A stretch of 64,000 bases of DNA from Ruminococcus flavefaciens ATCC 19208 (GCF_000518765.1 NZ_JAEF01000017.1:16121-80120); one strand, 5' to 3'. Counted from the stretch's first letter, positions 27,151 to 36,432 are shown. The notes: a model not told the origin generated them from the letters alone. Numbers and translations: made by a program.

Positions 27151-27179
27151 TTGCCATTTTGTATGGAATGTGCTATAAT
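27151..27179 (+). promoter_or_regulatory. Extended -10 promoter of the two-component operon
   Basis: TTGCCA (27151-27156), 17 bp, TATAAT (27174-27179) with TG at 27171-27172. It places the transcript start downstream of the longer open frame and so supports the TTG start at 27217. Confidence 0.72.
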
Positions 27180-27216
27180 ACATTTGATCAGACTATTTGA
27201 ACGGAGTTGTTCGACC

Positions 27217-27888
27217 TTGAATAAAATTTTACTTGTTGAGGATGATAAGGAAATCATTGCAAATCTTACAGAGTATCTTTCGGGCGAGGGGTTCAGTGTA
27301 AAGAATGCAAACGGACAGACAAAGGCTCTTGAAATGGTGGAAAATGAAGCTTTTGATCTGGTGCTTCTTGACGTTTCTCTTGCGGAGGGCAATGGTTTTG
27401 CTGTTTGCTCGGCTATAAAAAACAATACCTGTATACCTGTTATATTTCTGACCGCTTCGGGCGATGAATTCAGCACTGTTACGGGTTTCGACCTTGGTGC
27501 AGATGATTATATTGCAAAGCCTTTCCGTCCTCGTGAACTTGTATCGCGTATAAAGAATATACTGAGACTTACGGGAAGTACAGGCACAGTGACTCAGCTC
27601 GGAGATGTGCTTGTGGACACTGTAAAGGGTACTGCCAGCAAAAACGGCAAGGATCTTTTCCTTTCAGCTCTTGAGTACAGATTACTGCTTGTTTTTATCA
27701 ATAACAGAGGAGCTGTTATGACGCGCACAAAGCTTCTTGAATCCATCTGGGATATCGCAGGAGAATTTGTAAACGATAATACGCTTACTGTATACATAAA
27801 GCGTCTGAGAGAAAAGATAGAGGACGATCCTCAGAATCCGACTATCATAAAAACAGTCAGAGGCATGGGGTACAGAGTTGACTTATGA
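27217..27888 (+). CDS. OmpR-family response regulator
   Basis: 223 residues. Receiver domain from MNKILLVEDDKEII with the acidic pair DD near residues 9-10, phospho-acceptor Asp in LVLLDVSL near 52, Thr in FLTAS and Lys in YIAKPF near 102; winged-helix DNA-binding domain at about 130-223 (LTVYIKRLREKIEDD, VRGMGYRV). TTG start with GGAG ten bases upstream; the frame extends further but overlaps the promoter. Overlaps the kinase gene by four bases. With the kinase and the ABC pair downstream it matches peptide-antibiotic sensing/resistance modules (BceRS-AB class). Confidence 0.9.
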   Translation: MNKILLVEDDKEIIANLTEYLSGEGFSVKNANGQTKALEMVENEAFDLVLLDVSLAEGNGFAVCSAIKNNTCIPVIFLTASGDEFSTVTGFDLGADDYIAKPFRPRELVSRIKNILRLTGSTGTVTQLGDVLVDTVKGTASKNGKDLFLSALEYRLLLVFINNRGAVMTRTKLLESIWDIAGEFVNDNTLTVYIKRLREKIEDDPQNPTIIKTVRGMGYRVDL

Positions 27889-28889
27889 GTAAATTACTTA
27901 GAAATGGCGAAGTATATCGTTCATTGATCGCTTTTGTCGTATTGTCACTGGCAGCAGTTGTTTTCGTATTGATATATGATGACAGATTTCTTATCCCTGT
28001 AATATGCCTGTGCTGCGGTTTTATCCTTATACATTTTATAACGGTGTTTTTAAGATACAAAAAAATATCGGAGCTTACAAGTGACATTGACAGGATACTT
28101 CACGGTGAAGAAAACATTGATCTTGAAAAATATGCGGAGGGTGAGCTTGCGCTGCTTCACAGCGAGGTCTATAAAATGACAGTGCGTCTCCGTGAACAGC
28201 AGTCCAGACTTGTCGAGGACAAAATTTATCTTGCAGATTTTCTTGCAGATGTCTCTCATCAGATAAGAACTCCGCTTACATCAATAAATATACTTGTTTC
28301 TATGCTGTCTGAACCCGATATGACAGCTGAAAAACGAGAACAGACCGTTCATAAGCTATATGGATTGCTATCACGTATTGACTGGCTCATAACCGCTCTT
28401 CTGAAAATGTCAAAGCTTGATACGGGTACGGTAAAATTTCATCAGGAAAAAATAACAATGCAGCAGTTTATTGACAAGGCGTGTATGCCTGTCAGGATAC
28501 CTATAGAGCTGCATGGTCAGGAGCTTGTTGAAGCAGGTGAAGGTGAGCTTGAATGCGATATAGCATGGAGCTGTGAGGCTGTTGGAAATATCGTCAAGAA
28601 CTGCATGGAGCATACTCCTGACGGCGGTACAATAAAGGTAACAGGTAAAGAAAATGCGCTTTATTACGAAATTATCATCACCGACAGCGGAAGCGGTATC
28701 TCTTCCGAGGATCTTCCGCATATCTTTGAGCGTTTCTATAAGGGACGTTCAAATGAGGATAAGGGCGGTTTCGGTATAGGACTTGCTCTTGCTCGTATGA
28801 TAATCACAGGTCAGAATGGTACCGTAAAAGCCGAAAATTATAGCGGCGGTGCGATGTTTACAGTAAGATTTTACAAGACTACGGTTTAA
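27885..28889 (+). CDS. Sensor histidine kinase
   Basis: 334 residues. Two membrane spans close together (about 12-32 and 37-57) with almost no extracellular loop, as in intramembrane-sensing kinases that depend on a transporter. DHp domain with the phospho-His in FLADVSHQIRTPLTS (about residue 126) and HATPase domain with N box NIVKNCMEHTP, G1 DSGSGI and F box FERFYKG, G2 GGFGIGLALA. ATGA overlap with the regulator gene. Likely senses through the ABC transporter encoded next. Confidence 0.9.
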   Translation: MSKLLRNGEVYRSLIAFVVLSLAAVVFVLIYDDRFLIPVICLCCGFILIHFITVFLRYKKISELTSDIDRILHGEENIDLEKYAEGELALLHSEVYKMTVRLREQQSRLVEDKIYLADFLADVSHQIRTPLTSINILVSMLSEPDMTAEKREQTVHKLYGLLSRIDWLITALLKMSKLDTGTVKFHQEKITMQQFIDKACMPVRIPIELHGQELVEAGEGELECDIAWSCEAVGNIVKNCMEHTPDGGTIKVTGKENALYYEIIITDSGSGISSEDLPHIFERFYKGRSNEDKGGFGIGLALARMIITGQNGTVKAENYSGGAMFTVRFYKTTV

Positions 28890-28918
28890 GGCAGGATTCA
28901 TACCTGCCTTTTCTTTTT
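28888..28918 (+). terminator. Terminator after the kinase gene
   Basis: AAGGCAGG (28888-28895) pairs with CCTGCCTT (28903-28910), followed by TTCTTTTTT. The stem includes the stop codon. Confidence 0.85.
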
Positions 28919-28940
28919 TGTGACGTATTTGTTATTTTAA

Positions 28941-28973
28941 AGTCACTGAATAGTCATCTTGACATGATAGAAT
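28941..28973 (+). promoter_or_regulatory. Likely regulator-controlled promoter of the ABC genes
   Basis: Extended -10 TGATAGAAT (TAGAAT at 28968-28973) without a good -35. Two AGTCA words at 28941 and 28952 sit 11 bp apart, one helical turn, over the -35 region: the arrangement expected for a response regulator dimer that activates transcription. Inference. Confidence 0.45.
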
Positions 28974-29004
28974 ATGTTCAGAAACTCAGAAAGGGTGTGT
29001 CGTT

Positions 29005-29688
29005 ATGGAAATACTAAAGGTCGAAAATTTATGCAAGACTTACGGCAGCGGTGAAAATGAAGTTCGTGCGCTGGACAATGTAAGTTTTTCAGTTGAAAAG
29101 GGTGAATTTATAGCAATAATCGGTCCTTCGGGTTCGGGTAAATCTACACTGCTCCATATACTCGGCGGAGTCGATAAGCCTACATCGGGAAAGGTATATA
29201 TGGACGGAAATGACGTCTATGCTCAGAATGATGAGCAGCTTGCTATTTTCAGACGCAGACAGGTCGGACTTATCTATCAGTTCTACAATCTTATACCTGT
29301 GCTCAATGTTACGGAAAATATCACGCTTCCTGTTCTTATGGATGGTCAGGAGATAAATGAGAACCGTCTTAAAGAGCTGATAGCAACTCTTAAACTTAGC
29401 GGACGTGAAAAGCATCTTCCAAATCAGCTATCGGGTGGTCAGCAGCAGCGAGTTTCTATAGGAAGAGCGCTGATGAATGCTCCCGCAGTTGTACTTGCAG
29501 ATGAGCCTACGGGAAATCTTGACAGCAAAAACAGTCAGGAAATAATCGAGATGCTGAAATTTTCAAATCAGAAATACAATCAGACTCTTATTATAATTAC
29601 TCACGATGAAAATATTGCTCTTCAGGCTGACAGGATACTTGCCATCGAAGATGGAAGGATAATTCGTGACGAGGTGATAAGAAAATGA
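29005..29688 (+). CDS. ABC transporter ATP-binding protein (peptide exporter type)
   Basis: 227 residues, LolD/BceA class: Walker A GPSGSGKST (about 39-47), signature LSGGQQQRVSIGRAL, Walker B VVLADEPTGNLD, H-loop IITHDE. It powers the FtsX-like permease encoded next, with which it overlaps by four bases. GTG-rich leader with AAAGGGTG upstream of ATG. Location behind a two-component system suggests inducible antimicrobial-peptide defence or export. Confidence 0.92.
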   Translation: MEILKVENLCKTYGSGENEVRALDNVSFSVEKGEFIAIIGPSGSGKSTLLHILGGVDKPTSGKVYMDGNDVYAQNDEQLAIFRRRQVGLIYQFYNLIPVLNVTENITLPVLMDGQEINENRLKELIATLKLSGREKHLPNQLSGGQQQRVSIGRALMNAPAVVLADEPTGNLDSKNSQEIIEMLKFSNQKYNQTLIIITHDENIALQADRILAIEDGRIIRDEVIRK

Positions 29689-32435
29689 ATATATTCAGTA
29701 AGGTCACATTACAGTCGCTGAAAAAGAACAGAACAAGAACTATTGTTACTATAATAGGCATAATCCTTTCAACTGCTCTTATTTGTGCTGTGACTACTTC
29801 TATCGCTTCTGTTAGACAGTATGCGATAAACTATTTCGAGTATACCGAAGGAAAATGGCACGGATATGAAAAAGCCAGCGATGTTGGAATGTACAACAAG
29901 ATAAAAAGCTCAGATAAGGTCGAAGGTACAGGCTGCCTCAGCTATATCGGATATGCGGATATCGACAGTATCAATGATTACAAGCCATATCTTTATATTT
30001 GCGGATTTGAACAGGATATGGACGGACTTATCCCTGTTCATATAAAAGACGGCAGATTGCCTCAAAACAGGAATGAGATACTTATCCCGGAGCATCTTCA
30101 GGATAACGGCGGTGTAAGCCTGAAAACAGGTGATCAGATAACTCTTGAGATAGGCGATAGAAAGATCGACACTGAGCAGATTGCTGAAATGGGCATAGAT
30201 TCGGAAGAAAACGCAATGTATTACAGCGAAGATTCACTTCTTACACAGCAAAATCCCATGACAGCTGTTGATTCTTCCGAAAATGTAGTATTAGTGGGCG
30301 AGCATATCGAAGTTAAGGAAACAAGAAAGTTTACCGTTGTAGGTATATATGAGAGACCGGATTTTGAGAATTATTTTGCACCGGGATATACCGCACTTAC
30401 TGTGCCCGAAGGCGATGATGAATTTGCGGAAGCAGATATATATTACCGCATGAAAAATGCCAAGGACATATATGATTTTAAGAAGGATAACGGACTTGTC
30501 GGAGAAACTCACAGCAATGTGCTGATGCTCATAGGTGTATCGAGGTATGACAGTTTTTACCGTGTTGTTTTCGGTATGGCAGCAATTGTTATAGCTCTTA
30601 TCATATTTGGCTCTATAATGCTCATATATAATGCTTTTTCTATATCAGTTGCCGAAAGGACAAAGCAGTTCGGTCTGCTTTCTTCGATCGGTGCTACCAA
30701 GAAGCAGCTGAAAAAGATGGTAAGATTTGAGGCTTGGGCTTTAAGTATTATAGGCATACCGCTCGGAATATTAGTCGGAATACTCGGTATGTGGGTGACT
30801 TTCCTTGCCATTGGAAACAAATTTGTTGCGTTTTCCGATAATAGTTATCCTGAGCCTATGCGCATATGCGTTTCACCTTTTGCTTTGATAGCAGCCTGCA
30901 TAATCGCGTTCGTTACTATTACCATATCAGCTTGGATACCTTCAAAAAGAGCTACTAAGATATCCGCAGTTGAAGCTATAAGGCAGAATTCGGATATCAA
31001 TCAGAAAAAGTATATCAAGACTCCTAAGTTCATTGCCAAAATATTCGGACTTCCCGGAATACTTGCTCATAAATACTTCAAGTGCAGCAAAAAGAAGTAT
31101 CGTGCAACTATTATCAGTCTGTTTATGAGCATAGTTCTGTTTGTATCGGCTTATGCTTTTACTTCTTATCTTGTGAGAGCCGTTCAGGATACCAATGAGA
31201 CAGGCGGAATGGATTATTCATATCATTTATTCAAGCAGAGTGAAAGCATGGAGATTGATCCGGAAAAGGTAAATGATGTCATAAAAAATACCGAGCATAT
31301 AACAAAGTCATCGTATTCGTTGAGCGATTATATCTTTTTCTCTGCCGACCGAAAGAACTTCACGGAAGATACCGTTCAAAGGGGCGGCGTCAACGAATCG
31401 GCCTATGAAAAAGGAAAAATGAACGGATTCATAGATATCATTTTTGTTGACGATGATACTTTCCGCAGTTTTGCAGAGGAATGCGGAGTAAATGCCGATG
31501 AGTATATGGATAAAAAATCTCCCAAGTGTATAGTTTACGATTGTATGCTATTGTTCAATAGTGATACTGAAAAAATGGAGCGTATCAGGTATCTTAACGG
31601 AGCAGATTTCGATATGCAGATCAATATCTTTAAAAATATGGACGGATATTATTTCTTTGAAGTAAATGAAGATGGAAAAGCCGTTTATGTTAAGAAGAAT
31701 GCCAATTCAATAAATGATGAAACTACCATGAAGGTTGATATGGACGAGTACAGCAGGGAGATAACTTTCCATGTAGGAAAGATAGCTGATAAAAAGCCGT
31801 TTTTCCTTGAAGAAGGTTTGCTGACCGCAATATTCCCATACAGTATGTGCGAAGCATTTTACGGTGACTTGGCTGATGAATCATTCATAACCTATAGATT
31901 CAATATCAATTCCGATGATATATACAACGGCTTTGCGTCACTTAAAGAGTCATTGAAAGGAAACGGACTTCCTGTAGACGGACTATATAACTATGCAGAT
32001 GAAGTAGAAACAGAAAGAAGCATGGTGCTTATCGTCAAGGTATTTGCATATGGATTTATAGTTCTTATCTCACTTATTGCTGCGGCTAATGTTTTTAACA
32101 CCATAACTACCAATATTAATCTCAGAAGGCGCGAATTTGCTATGCTCAGTTCTGTTGGAATGACTTCAAAGAGTATGAGAAAAATGCTCAATTTTGAATG
32201 TATCATGTACGGTGCAAAGGCACTGCTCTATGGTCTTCCTGCATCGGCAGGCGTTACATTTCTGGTATATAAAGCCGTAAACGAGGGTGTGGACGTTGAT
32301 TTCTACATTCCGTGGAGAGCTGTTGCAATTGCAGTATTCAGTGTATTTCTTGTAGTTTTTTCAACTATGATGTACTCAATGAGCAAGATAAAGAAGGATA
32401 ATACTATAGATGCACTGAAAAATGAAAATCTGTGA
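29685..32435 (+). CDS. ABC transporter permease (FtsX/BceB-like)
   Basis: 916 residues. Four spans in the N-terminal half (about 20-40, 297-320, 350-372, 400-420), a second set in the C-terminal half (about 470-490, 785-810, 850-870, 880-905), and two large extracellular loops (45-290 and 500-780). The FtsX-type motif LLSSIGATKKQLKKMVRFE and its repeat MLSSVGMTSKSMRKMLNFE show an internal duplication. ATGA overlap with the ATPase gene. Substrate unknown; the duplicated FtsX plan fits the large permeases near two-component systems. Confidence 0.9.
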   Translation: MNIFSKVTLQSLKKNRTRTIVTIIGIILSTALICAVTTSIASVRQYAINYFEYTEGKWHGYEKASDVGMYNKIKSSDKVEGTGCLSYIGYADIDSINDYKPYLYICGFEQDMDGLIPVHIKDGRLPQNRNEILIPEHLQDNGGVSLKTGDQITLEIGDRKIDTEQIAEMGIDSEENAMYYSEDSLLTQQNPMTAVDSSENVVLVGEHIEVKETRKFTVVGIYERPDFENYFAPGYTALTVPEGDDEFAEADIYYRMKNAKDIYDFKKDNGLVGETHSNVLMLIGVSRYDSFYRVVFGMAAIVIALIIFGSIMLIYNAFSISVAERTKQFGLLSSIGATKKQLKKMVRFEAWALSIIGIPLGILVGILGMWVTFLAIGNKFVAFSDNSYPEPMRICVSPFALIAACIIAFVTITISAWIPSKRATKISAVEAIRQNSDINQKKYIKTPKFIAKIFGLPGILAHKYFKCSKKKYRATIISLFMSIVLFVSAYAFTSYLVRAVQDTNETGGMDYSYHLFKQSESMEIDPEKVNDVIKNTEHITKSSYSLSDYIFFSADRKNFTEDTVQRGGVNESAYEKGKMNGFIDIIFVDDDTFRSFAEECGVNADEYMDKKSPKCIVYDCMLLFNSDTEKMERIRYLNGADFDMQINIFKNMDGYYFFEVNEDGKAVYVKKNANSINDETTMKVDMDEYSREITFHVGKIADKKPFFLEEGLLTAIFPYSMCEAFYGDLADESFITYRFNINSDDIYNGFASLKESLKGNGLPVDGLYNYADEVETERSMVLIVKVFAYGFIVLISLIAAANVFNTITTNINLRRREFAMLSSVGMTSKSMRKMLNFECIMYGAKALLYGLPASAGVTFLVYKAVNEGVDVDFYIPWRAVAIAVFSVFLVVFSTMMYSMSKIKKDNTIDALKNENL

Positions 32436-32440
32436 AAAAA

Positions 32441-32469
32441 AGACCTTCCGTTCGGGAAGGTCTTTTTTC
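32441..32469. terminator. Bidirectional terminator
   Basis: AGACCTTCC (32441-32449) pairs with GGAAGGTCT (32455-32463), with A-run before and TTTTTT after. Serves the permease gene and the convergent exporter gene. Confidence 0.9.
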
Positions 32470-33790
32470 AGCTGCTTTTGCGGAAATTCTTGTCTGTAAG
32501 TATTCTTGCGAAAATAAGTCCTATGGGCAGTGCCATAACGATGAGTACTGCTTTCGTGAGCCAAAGTCCGCCTGTTGAGATATCATTCAGGGCAATGTAG
32601 TAAATGGCTTTATACATGAACATTCCGGGAACCATGATGACTATTGACGGTACAGTGAGTGTTATGCGCGGATAGCCTATCCAATGCTTTATGGCAGATG
32701 CCATAAGTCCTGCACTGAGTGCGCCGATAAATGCGGCAAGACCTACATGAAGCCCAAGCAAATCTATGAGCTCAAGGCGCAGGGTATTTGCTATCATGCC
32801 TATTATTCCTGCAATGGCTGCCATTCTCCTTTTGCTGTTGAACATGAGTGAGAAGCCATAGACTCCGCAGAAGCTTGTCAGCATTATAAGGAAGAAACGG
32901 AGCAGGGGAGATAGCTTGTATTCTACGAAATCCTGAGGGTGAAAATCAAATACAAGTGCGCTGACCCAGCCTGTAAGTGTAGCCATTATTATAATAAGGA
33001 GTGCATATGTTATTCTTTCTATTCCTGATCTGAGGTCGAGCTTTGACAGGTCGATACCGCCTGTAATAAGAGGAAATCCGGGGATAACGAACAGCATGGA
33101 GCATATATATCCTGCCTGATGTACTGCCGATACATTGAAAAGCATTTCTGCAAGCTTTATGCAAAGTACATATGTACAGCAGGCTGATGCAACGCCTGCG
33201 ACTACATTGGCGAAAAGAGTTATATGCCTTTCAAGCAGGAGCTTTCTTATAAAGTTTCCTATGCCTGCACCGAAGAAGGCACATATCATCTCGACAGGTC
33301 CGCCGCCGAGAAGGAAGGTGAATGCACAGCAGGCAAGTGCTGAGGCAAGTCCTAAGTTCCATGACTTGTAATTGCCTTTCATGTCCTGAAATTTGTCAAG
33401 TATCATGTGGAACTGCTGTACGGAATATTTGCCTGCACGTTCAGTAAATCCGTCAGCGAAGTTTTCAAGCTCGTTGAGTTTGTCGGTGTTTACGCCTGTT
33501 GTATTCAGCGAGATAGCATTTGTGTATGTTTCTCCGCCGCTTATGCAGGTATATTCAATTGACAGTAAACCTATATCCGCATTGCAGGTGATGTTAAGGG
33601 CACGGGCTATCTTGTTCATAGAGGCTCTTACTCTCCATGCACCTGTTCCTACCGAAAGCATCATAAGTCCCACTCTGCCTACAAGAGTAGCCTTTTCTTT
33701 CAGTGAGGCATTCAAGGCAGGCTCTGTACTTTCGCTGTCAATGATATCATGCCATTTGATGGACATATGCTGTTTTCTGAATTTACTCAT
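32468..33790 (-). CDS. ThrE-family threonine/serine exporter, fused N and C domains
   Basis: 440 residues. Soluble N-terminal region of about 150 residues containing LSVGTGAWRVRASMNKIARAL (the ThrE N-domain signature), then about ten spans that comprise the two membrane halves found as separate small genes in many Firmicutes. The family exports threonine and serine or other small metabolites. Upstream AAGGAG before ATG; own promoter at 33829-33857. Single gene between two terminators. Confidence 0.85.
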   Translation of the reverse strand: MSKFRKQHMSIKWHDIIDSESTEPALNASLKEKATLVGRVGLMMLSVGTGAWRVRASMNKIARALNITCNADIGLLSIEYTCISGGETYTNAISLNTTGVNTDKLNELENFADGFTERAGKYSVQQFHMILDKFQDMKGNYKSWNLGLASALACCAFTFLLGGGPVEMICAFFGAGIGNFIRKLLLERHITLFANVVAGVASACCTYVLCIKLAEMLFNVSAVHQAGYICSMLFVIPGFPLITGGIDLSKLDLRSGIERITYALLIIIMATLTGWVSALVFDFHPQDFVEYKLSPLLRFFLIMLTSFCGVYGFSLMFNSKRRMAAIAGIIGMIANTLRLELIDLLGLHVGLAAFIGALSAGLMASAIKHWIGYPRITLTVPSIVIMVPGMFMYKAIYYIALNDISTGGLWLTKAVLIVMALPIGLIFARILTDKNFRKSS

Positions 33791-33828
33791 AAATACACTC
33801 CTTATGTAATTTGTTGAGCCAATTTTAT

Positions 33829-33857
33829 ATTATAACACAGTCATTACGAAAAATCAA
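33829..33857 (-). promoter_or_regulatory. Promoter of the ThrE-like gene
   Basis: Minus strand TTGATT (complement of 33852-33857), 17 bp, TATAAT (complement of 33829-33834). Confidence 0.75.
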
Positions 33858-33859
33858 GA

Positions 33860-33890
33860 AAAATAAAACGGAAGAATTGTCTTCCGTTTT
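33860..33890 (-). terminator. Terminator of the NarL-type two-component operon
   Basis: AAAACGGAAGA, loop ATTG, TCTTCCGTTTT (33865-33890), 11 bp, then an AT-rich T-containing tract on the minus strand. Confidence 0.85.
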
Positions 33891-33899
33891 GGCAAAGAT

Positions 33900-34526
33900 C
33901 TATATAATGTTATTTTTTATAGCAAATACAGCAAGCTGTGTACGGTCTTTCATTCCAAGCTTTTCAAGAAGTCTGGAAATACCGTTTCTTACCGTTCCTT
34001 CGGCAAGGAAAAGCTTTGATGCTATCTCTTTGTTGTCGTAGCCTTCGCATATAAGACGTATAAAATCTATCTCACGGTCGGTAAGATCAAAATTTTTTGC
34101 GTCCTGCTGGACAATTACATCTTTTTTGATGGAACGGAAGATGTTATCGCAGAATACGCTTATTCCGCCTGCAACTGCCTTGATAGAGTTTATTATCTTG
34201 TCGTGATCCATCTCTTTCAGGATATAGCCGTCTGCACCGCTTGATATTGCCTGATCTACAGTTTCCTTGTCGTCAAATGTAGTAAGTACAAGAACTTTTA
34301 CATCAGGCAGTGTATCCTTTATTTTCCTTGTGCCGTAGCCTCCGTCGTAATCAGGCATACGCATATCCATGAGCACAACATCAGGTTTCAGTCTTATGCT
34401 CATTTCATATGCTTCTTTTCCGTCAGAAGCTTCACCGATAACATTGATATCGCTGTCGCTCGAAAGCACTGCTTTCAGTCCTGCACGGAGAATCTTTACA
34501 TCATCTGCTAAAATTACATTGATCAT
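33900..34526 (-). CDS. NarL/LuxR-family response regulator
   Basis: 208 residues. Receiver domain with DD near 8-9, phospho-Asp in DVVLMDMRMPD (about 54), LTTFDDKE and Lys in YILKEMDH; C-terminal LuxR-type HTH (LTDREIDFIRLICEGYDNKEIASKLFLAEGTVRNGISRLLEKL, from about 148). Cognate kinase gene lies immediately upstream with a four-base overlap. Targets unknown. Confidence 0.92.
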   Translation of the reverse strand: MINVILADDVKILRAGLKAVLSSDSDINVIGEASDGKEAYEMSIRLKPDVVLMDMRMPDYDGGYGTRKIKDTLPDVKVLVLTTFDDKETVDQAISSGADGYILKEMDHDKIINSIKAVAGGISVFCDNIFRSIKKDVIVQQDAKNFDLTDREIDFIRLICEGYDNKEIASKLFLAEGTVRNGISRLLEKLGMKDRTQLAVFAIKNNII

Positions 34527-36124
34527 ATCTCCACTCCTTTTAACGGTATTTTTACAATAGTATTAAAACCTTCGCCTTTTACAGAGGAAAATCTGACGCT
34601 TCCTCCCAGAGCTTCTGTGCGCTCTCGTATACCTCTCAGACCATTGTGCTCGGAAATATCGCCACAGCCTTTTCCGTTGTCGAGAATATACATTTCTATG
34701 GCTGTATCAAGGAATTTGATTATTACATCAATTCTTGTAGCATCTGAATATCTTAGTGCATTTGTAATTGTTTCACGGCAGTTATCGTATATTTCCTTTA
34801 TACAGAAGCTGTAACGCTTATCCTCGTTTCCCTGTGTACACAGCTCGATATCAACACCTCTTACAGCTGTGATAACGGTTTGAACAGCTTTTGTTACCGA
34901 CGTCATAAACTCATCGTCACGCAGATTGTTTATGGTGCATCTGAGCTGAGTAACGCCGCTTCTTGAAAGTCCGTCTATCTCGGAAATACTTTCAAGCATT
35001 TTTTTTATATCAGGCTGAGGCTGTTCAGCATCATATTTCAGTATTCTTGCAAGAGAGCTTATCATAGTAAAGGTATGTCCGGCTGAATCATGCATCTCCT
35101 GTGCTATTCTTGTACGCTCCTGTTCGAGACTGAGCTTTTTTTCGGTTTTTGCAAGCTCATGGTATTCGGTTACATTGTTGATAGTTATTACACGTGCAAC
35201 ATCGTCACCGCTCTTGTTCTGACAGTAAGACTGCTTTATATTGTAGTATTCGTTTTCGTATTTAAGCTCCATCAAGCTGAAATCACTGTGTATTTCTTCA
35301 TTGGAAAGTTCGGAAATAACTTTTACAAATTCATGTGAAGTTTCTATGTTTTTTAAAAATGGCAGATTTTCTGAGTATTTGTTTTTATATGTTATTCTGT
35401 TATTGTTGTCGAAGATCATTACACCGCTGTCTATGTTGTTGACAGTATCACGGATAGCTATGCTGTTGATATTGAGCAGTCCGTAGCGCCCGAGAGCAAT
35501 TATTATAAGTACGCTCGATATACCGAAGAACAGGGGAGTAAGAGTTACATCTGAATGGAAGAAACCTGACAGAGAAAGCGTATTTACTCCAAGGGGGATA
35601 GCTGCCGATAGTATCAGAAGAACTGACTGCTTGGTTATCTGTGAAGAGCTTCTTGTATGTTTTAAACAGATTATTGTTATACCGGTAACTATGCATATAT
35701 AATAAATGACCTGATATACATAGAAAAGCGGTCCGTATGTAAATCTGTTGTCTACAAATGAGGAATAGTAGAGATGATGCAGGGGATTTGTCAATACAAC
35801 GATTATTGCAGAAACTGTGATCAGTGGCAGCAGCCAGAGAAATCTGATCTTTTTCTGTGAAACGTATGTATATTCCTGAGACAGCCACAGCCATAACGGA
35901 CCGAAGCAGCTTATTCCAAGGTTGCCTATTACGTAGCTTATCCAGAATTGCTGTTTTGTGTATGAAAAAAGTATTAGCACTTCAGATATAAGCCAGAGGA
36001 CTATGGATAGCTGACAGCTCAGGAAGAGGTGAGTGAGCCTGTTGCTGTTGCCGCGGCGCAGCACCCATGTAACAGATATGAGCATACCGCACAGTCCAAG
36101 CAAAAGAAGTACGGCGGAAACCAT
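34523..36124 (-). CDS. 7TM-type sensor histidine kinase (HisKA_3)
   Basis: 533 residues. Seven N-terminal spans (about 1-225) of the HisK_N-7TM kind, a PAS-like domain (about 235-320; SGVMIFDNNNRITYKN), HisKA_3 dimerisation helix with the phospho-His in RTRIAQEMHDSAGHT (about 348), and an HATPase with DNGKGC and GLRGIRERTEALGG. Partner of the NarL-type regulator. A GGAGGTG lies 16 bases before this ATG, farther than usual, so a non-ATG start slightly upstream is possible. Promoter at 36169-36197. Confidence 0.9.
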   Translation of the reverse strand: MVSAVLLLLGLCGMLISVTWVLRRGNSNRLTHLFLSCQLSIVLWLISEVLILFSYTKQQFWISYVIGNLGISCFGPLWLWLSQEYTYVSQKKIRFLWLLPLITVSAIIVVLTNPLHHLYYSSFVDNRFTYGPLFYVYQVIYYICIVTGITIICLKHTRSSSQITKQSVLLILSAAIPLGVNTLSLSGFFHSDVTLTPLFFGISSVLIIIALGRYGLLNINSIAIRDTVNNIDSGVMIFDNNNRITYKNKYSENLPFLKNIETSHEFVKVISELSNEEIHSDFSLMELKYENEYYNIKQSYCQNKSGDDVARVITINNVTEYHELAKTEKKLSLEQERTRIAQEMHDSAGHTFTMISSLARILKYDAEQPQPDIKKMLESISEIDGLSRSGVTQLRCTINNLRDDEFMTSVTKAVQTVITAVRGVDIELCTQGNEDKRYSFCIKEIYDNCRETITNALRYSDATRIDVIIKFLDTAIEMYILDNGKGCGDISEHNGLRGIRERTEALGGSVRFSSVKGEGFNTIVKIPLKGVEI

Positions 36125-36168
36125 AGTTGACGTAGTAATGCACCTCCATGTATATGTATTATATATTT

Positions 36169-36197
36169 ATTATATCACATGAAAGGTTTTTAGGCAA
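36169..36197 (-). promoter_or_regulatory. Promoter of the 7TM kinase operon
   Basis: Minus strand TTGCCT (complement of 36192-36197), 17 bp, extended -10 TGATATAAT (TATAAT complement of 36169-36174). Confidence 0.72.
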
Positions 36198-36248
36198 TAT
36201 TTTTTTGACTAAAATATAAAAATACTTCACATTTTATCGCCGCATCTC

Positions 36249-36277
36249 TTGTTTTTGTACAACTTATATGCTATAAG
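36249..36277 (+). promoter_or_regulatory. Upstream copy of a duplicated promoter
   Basis: TTGTTT (36249-36254), 17 bp, TATAAG (36272-36277) with TG extension. The hairpin GCAGCG/CGCTGC (36277-36291) then ACCCTTTTT follows at once, so transcripts from here may stop early. Confidence 0.5.
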
Positions 36278-36300
36278 CAGCGTGACGCTGCACCCTTTTT
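36277..36300 (+). terminator. Hairpin with T-run between the duplicated promoters
   Basis: GCAGCG, loop TGA, CGCTGC (36277-36291), then ACCCTTTTT. Short stem, so efficiency is uncertain. Confidence 0.45.
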
Positions 36301-36343
36301 CGCGTTCAAGCTTATACATAACGGCAATTTGTCATCGCGTATC

Positions 36344-36372
36344 TTGCTTTTAGACATCTTATATGCTATAAT
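36344..36372 (+). promoter_or_regulatory. Downstream copy of the duplicated promoter
   Basis: TTGCTT (36344-36349), 17 bp, TATAAT (36367-36372) preceded by TG. CTTATATGCTATAA occurs in both copies, 95 bp apart. This copy should drive the mini zinc-ribbon gene. Confidence 0.7.
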
Positions 36373-36378
36373 GATTAC

Positions 36379-36432
36379 AGGGATCAATATTTCAATGCCT
36401 CCAATCAGAAGCATTGCACAATAAATATCCCT
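36379..36432 (+). ncRNA. Structured leader hairpin of the mini zinc-ribbon gene
   Basis: AGGGAT (36379-36384) pairs with ATCCCT (36427-36432), enclosing CAATGC (36393-36398)/GCATTG (36411-36416). A nested stem near the 5' end of the transcript; regulatory role is a guess. Confidence 0.4.

Noticed and set aside
27151..27216. Longer N-terminus of the OmpR-type regulator
   Set aside because: The extra codons overlap a good promoter and precede the conserved receiver strand; TTG 27217 with GGAG fits the family.
33900..36124. Link between the NarL-type system and the ThrE-like exporter
   Set aside because: A terminator and a separate promoter lie between them; no shared operator was seen.
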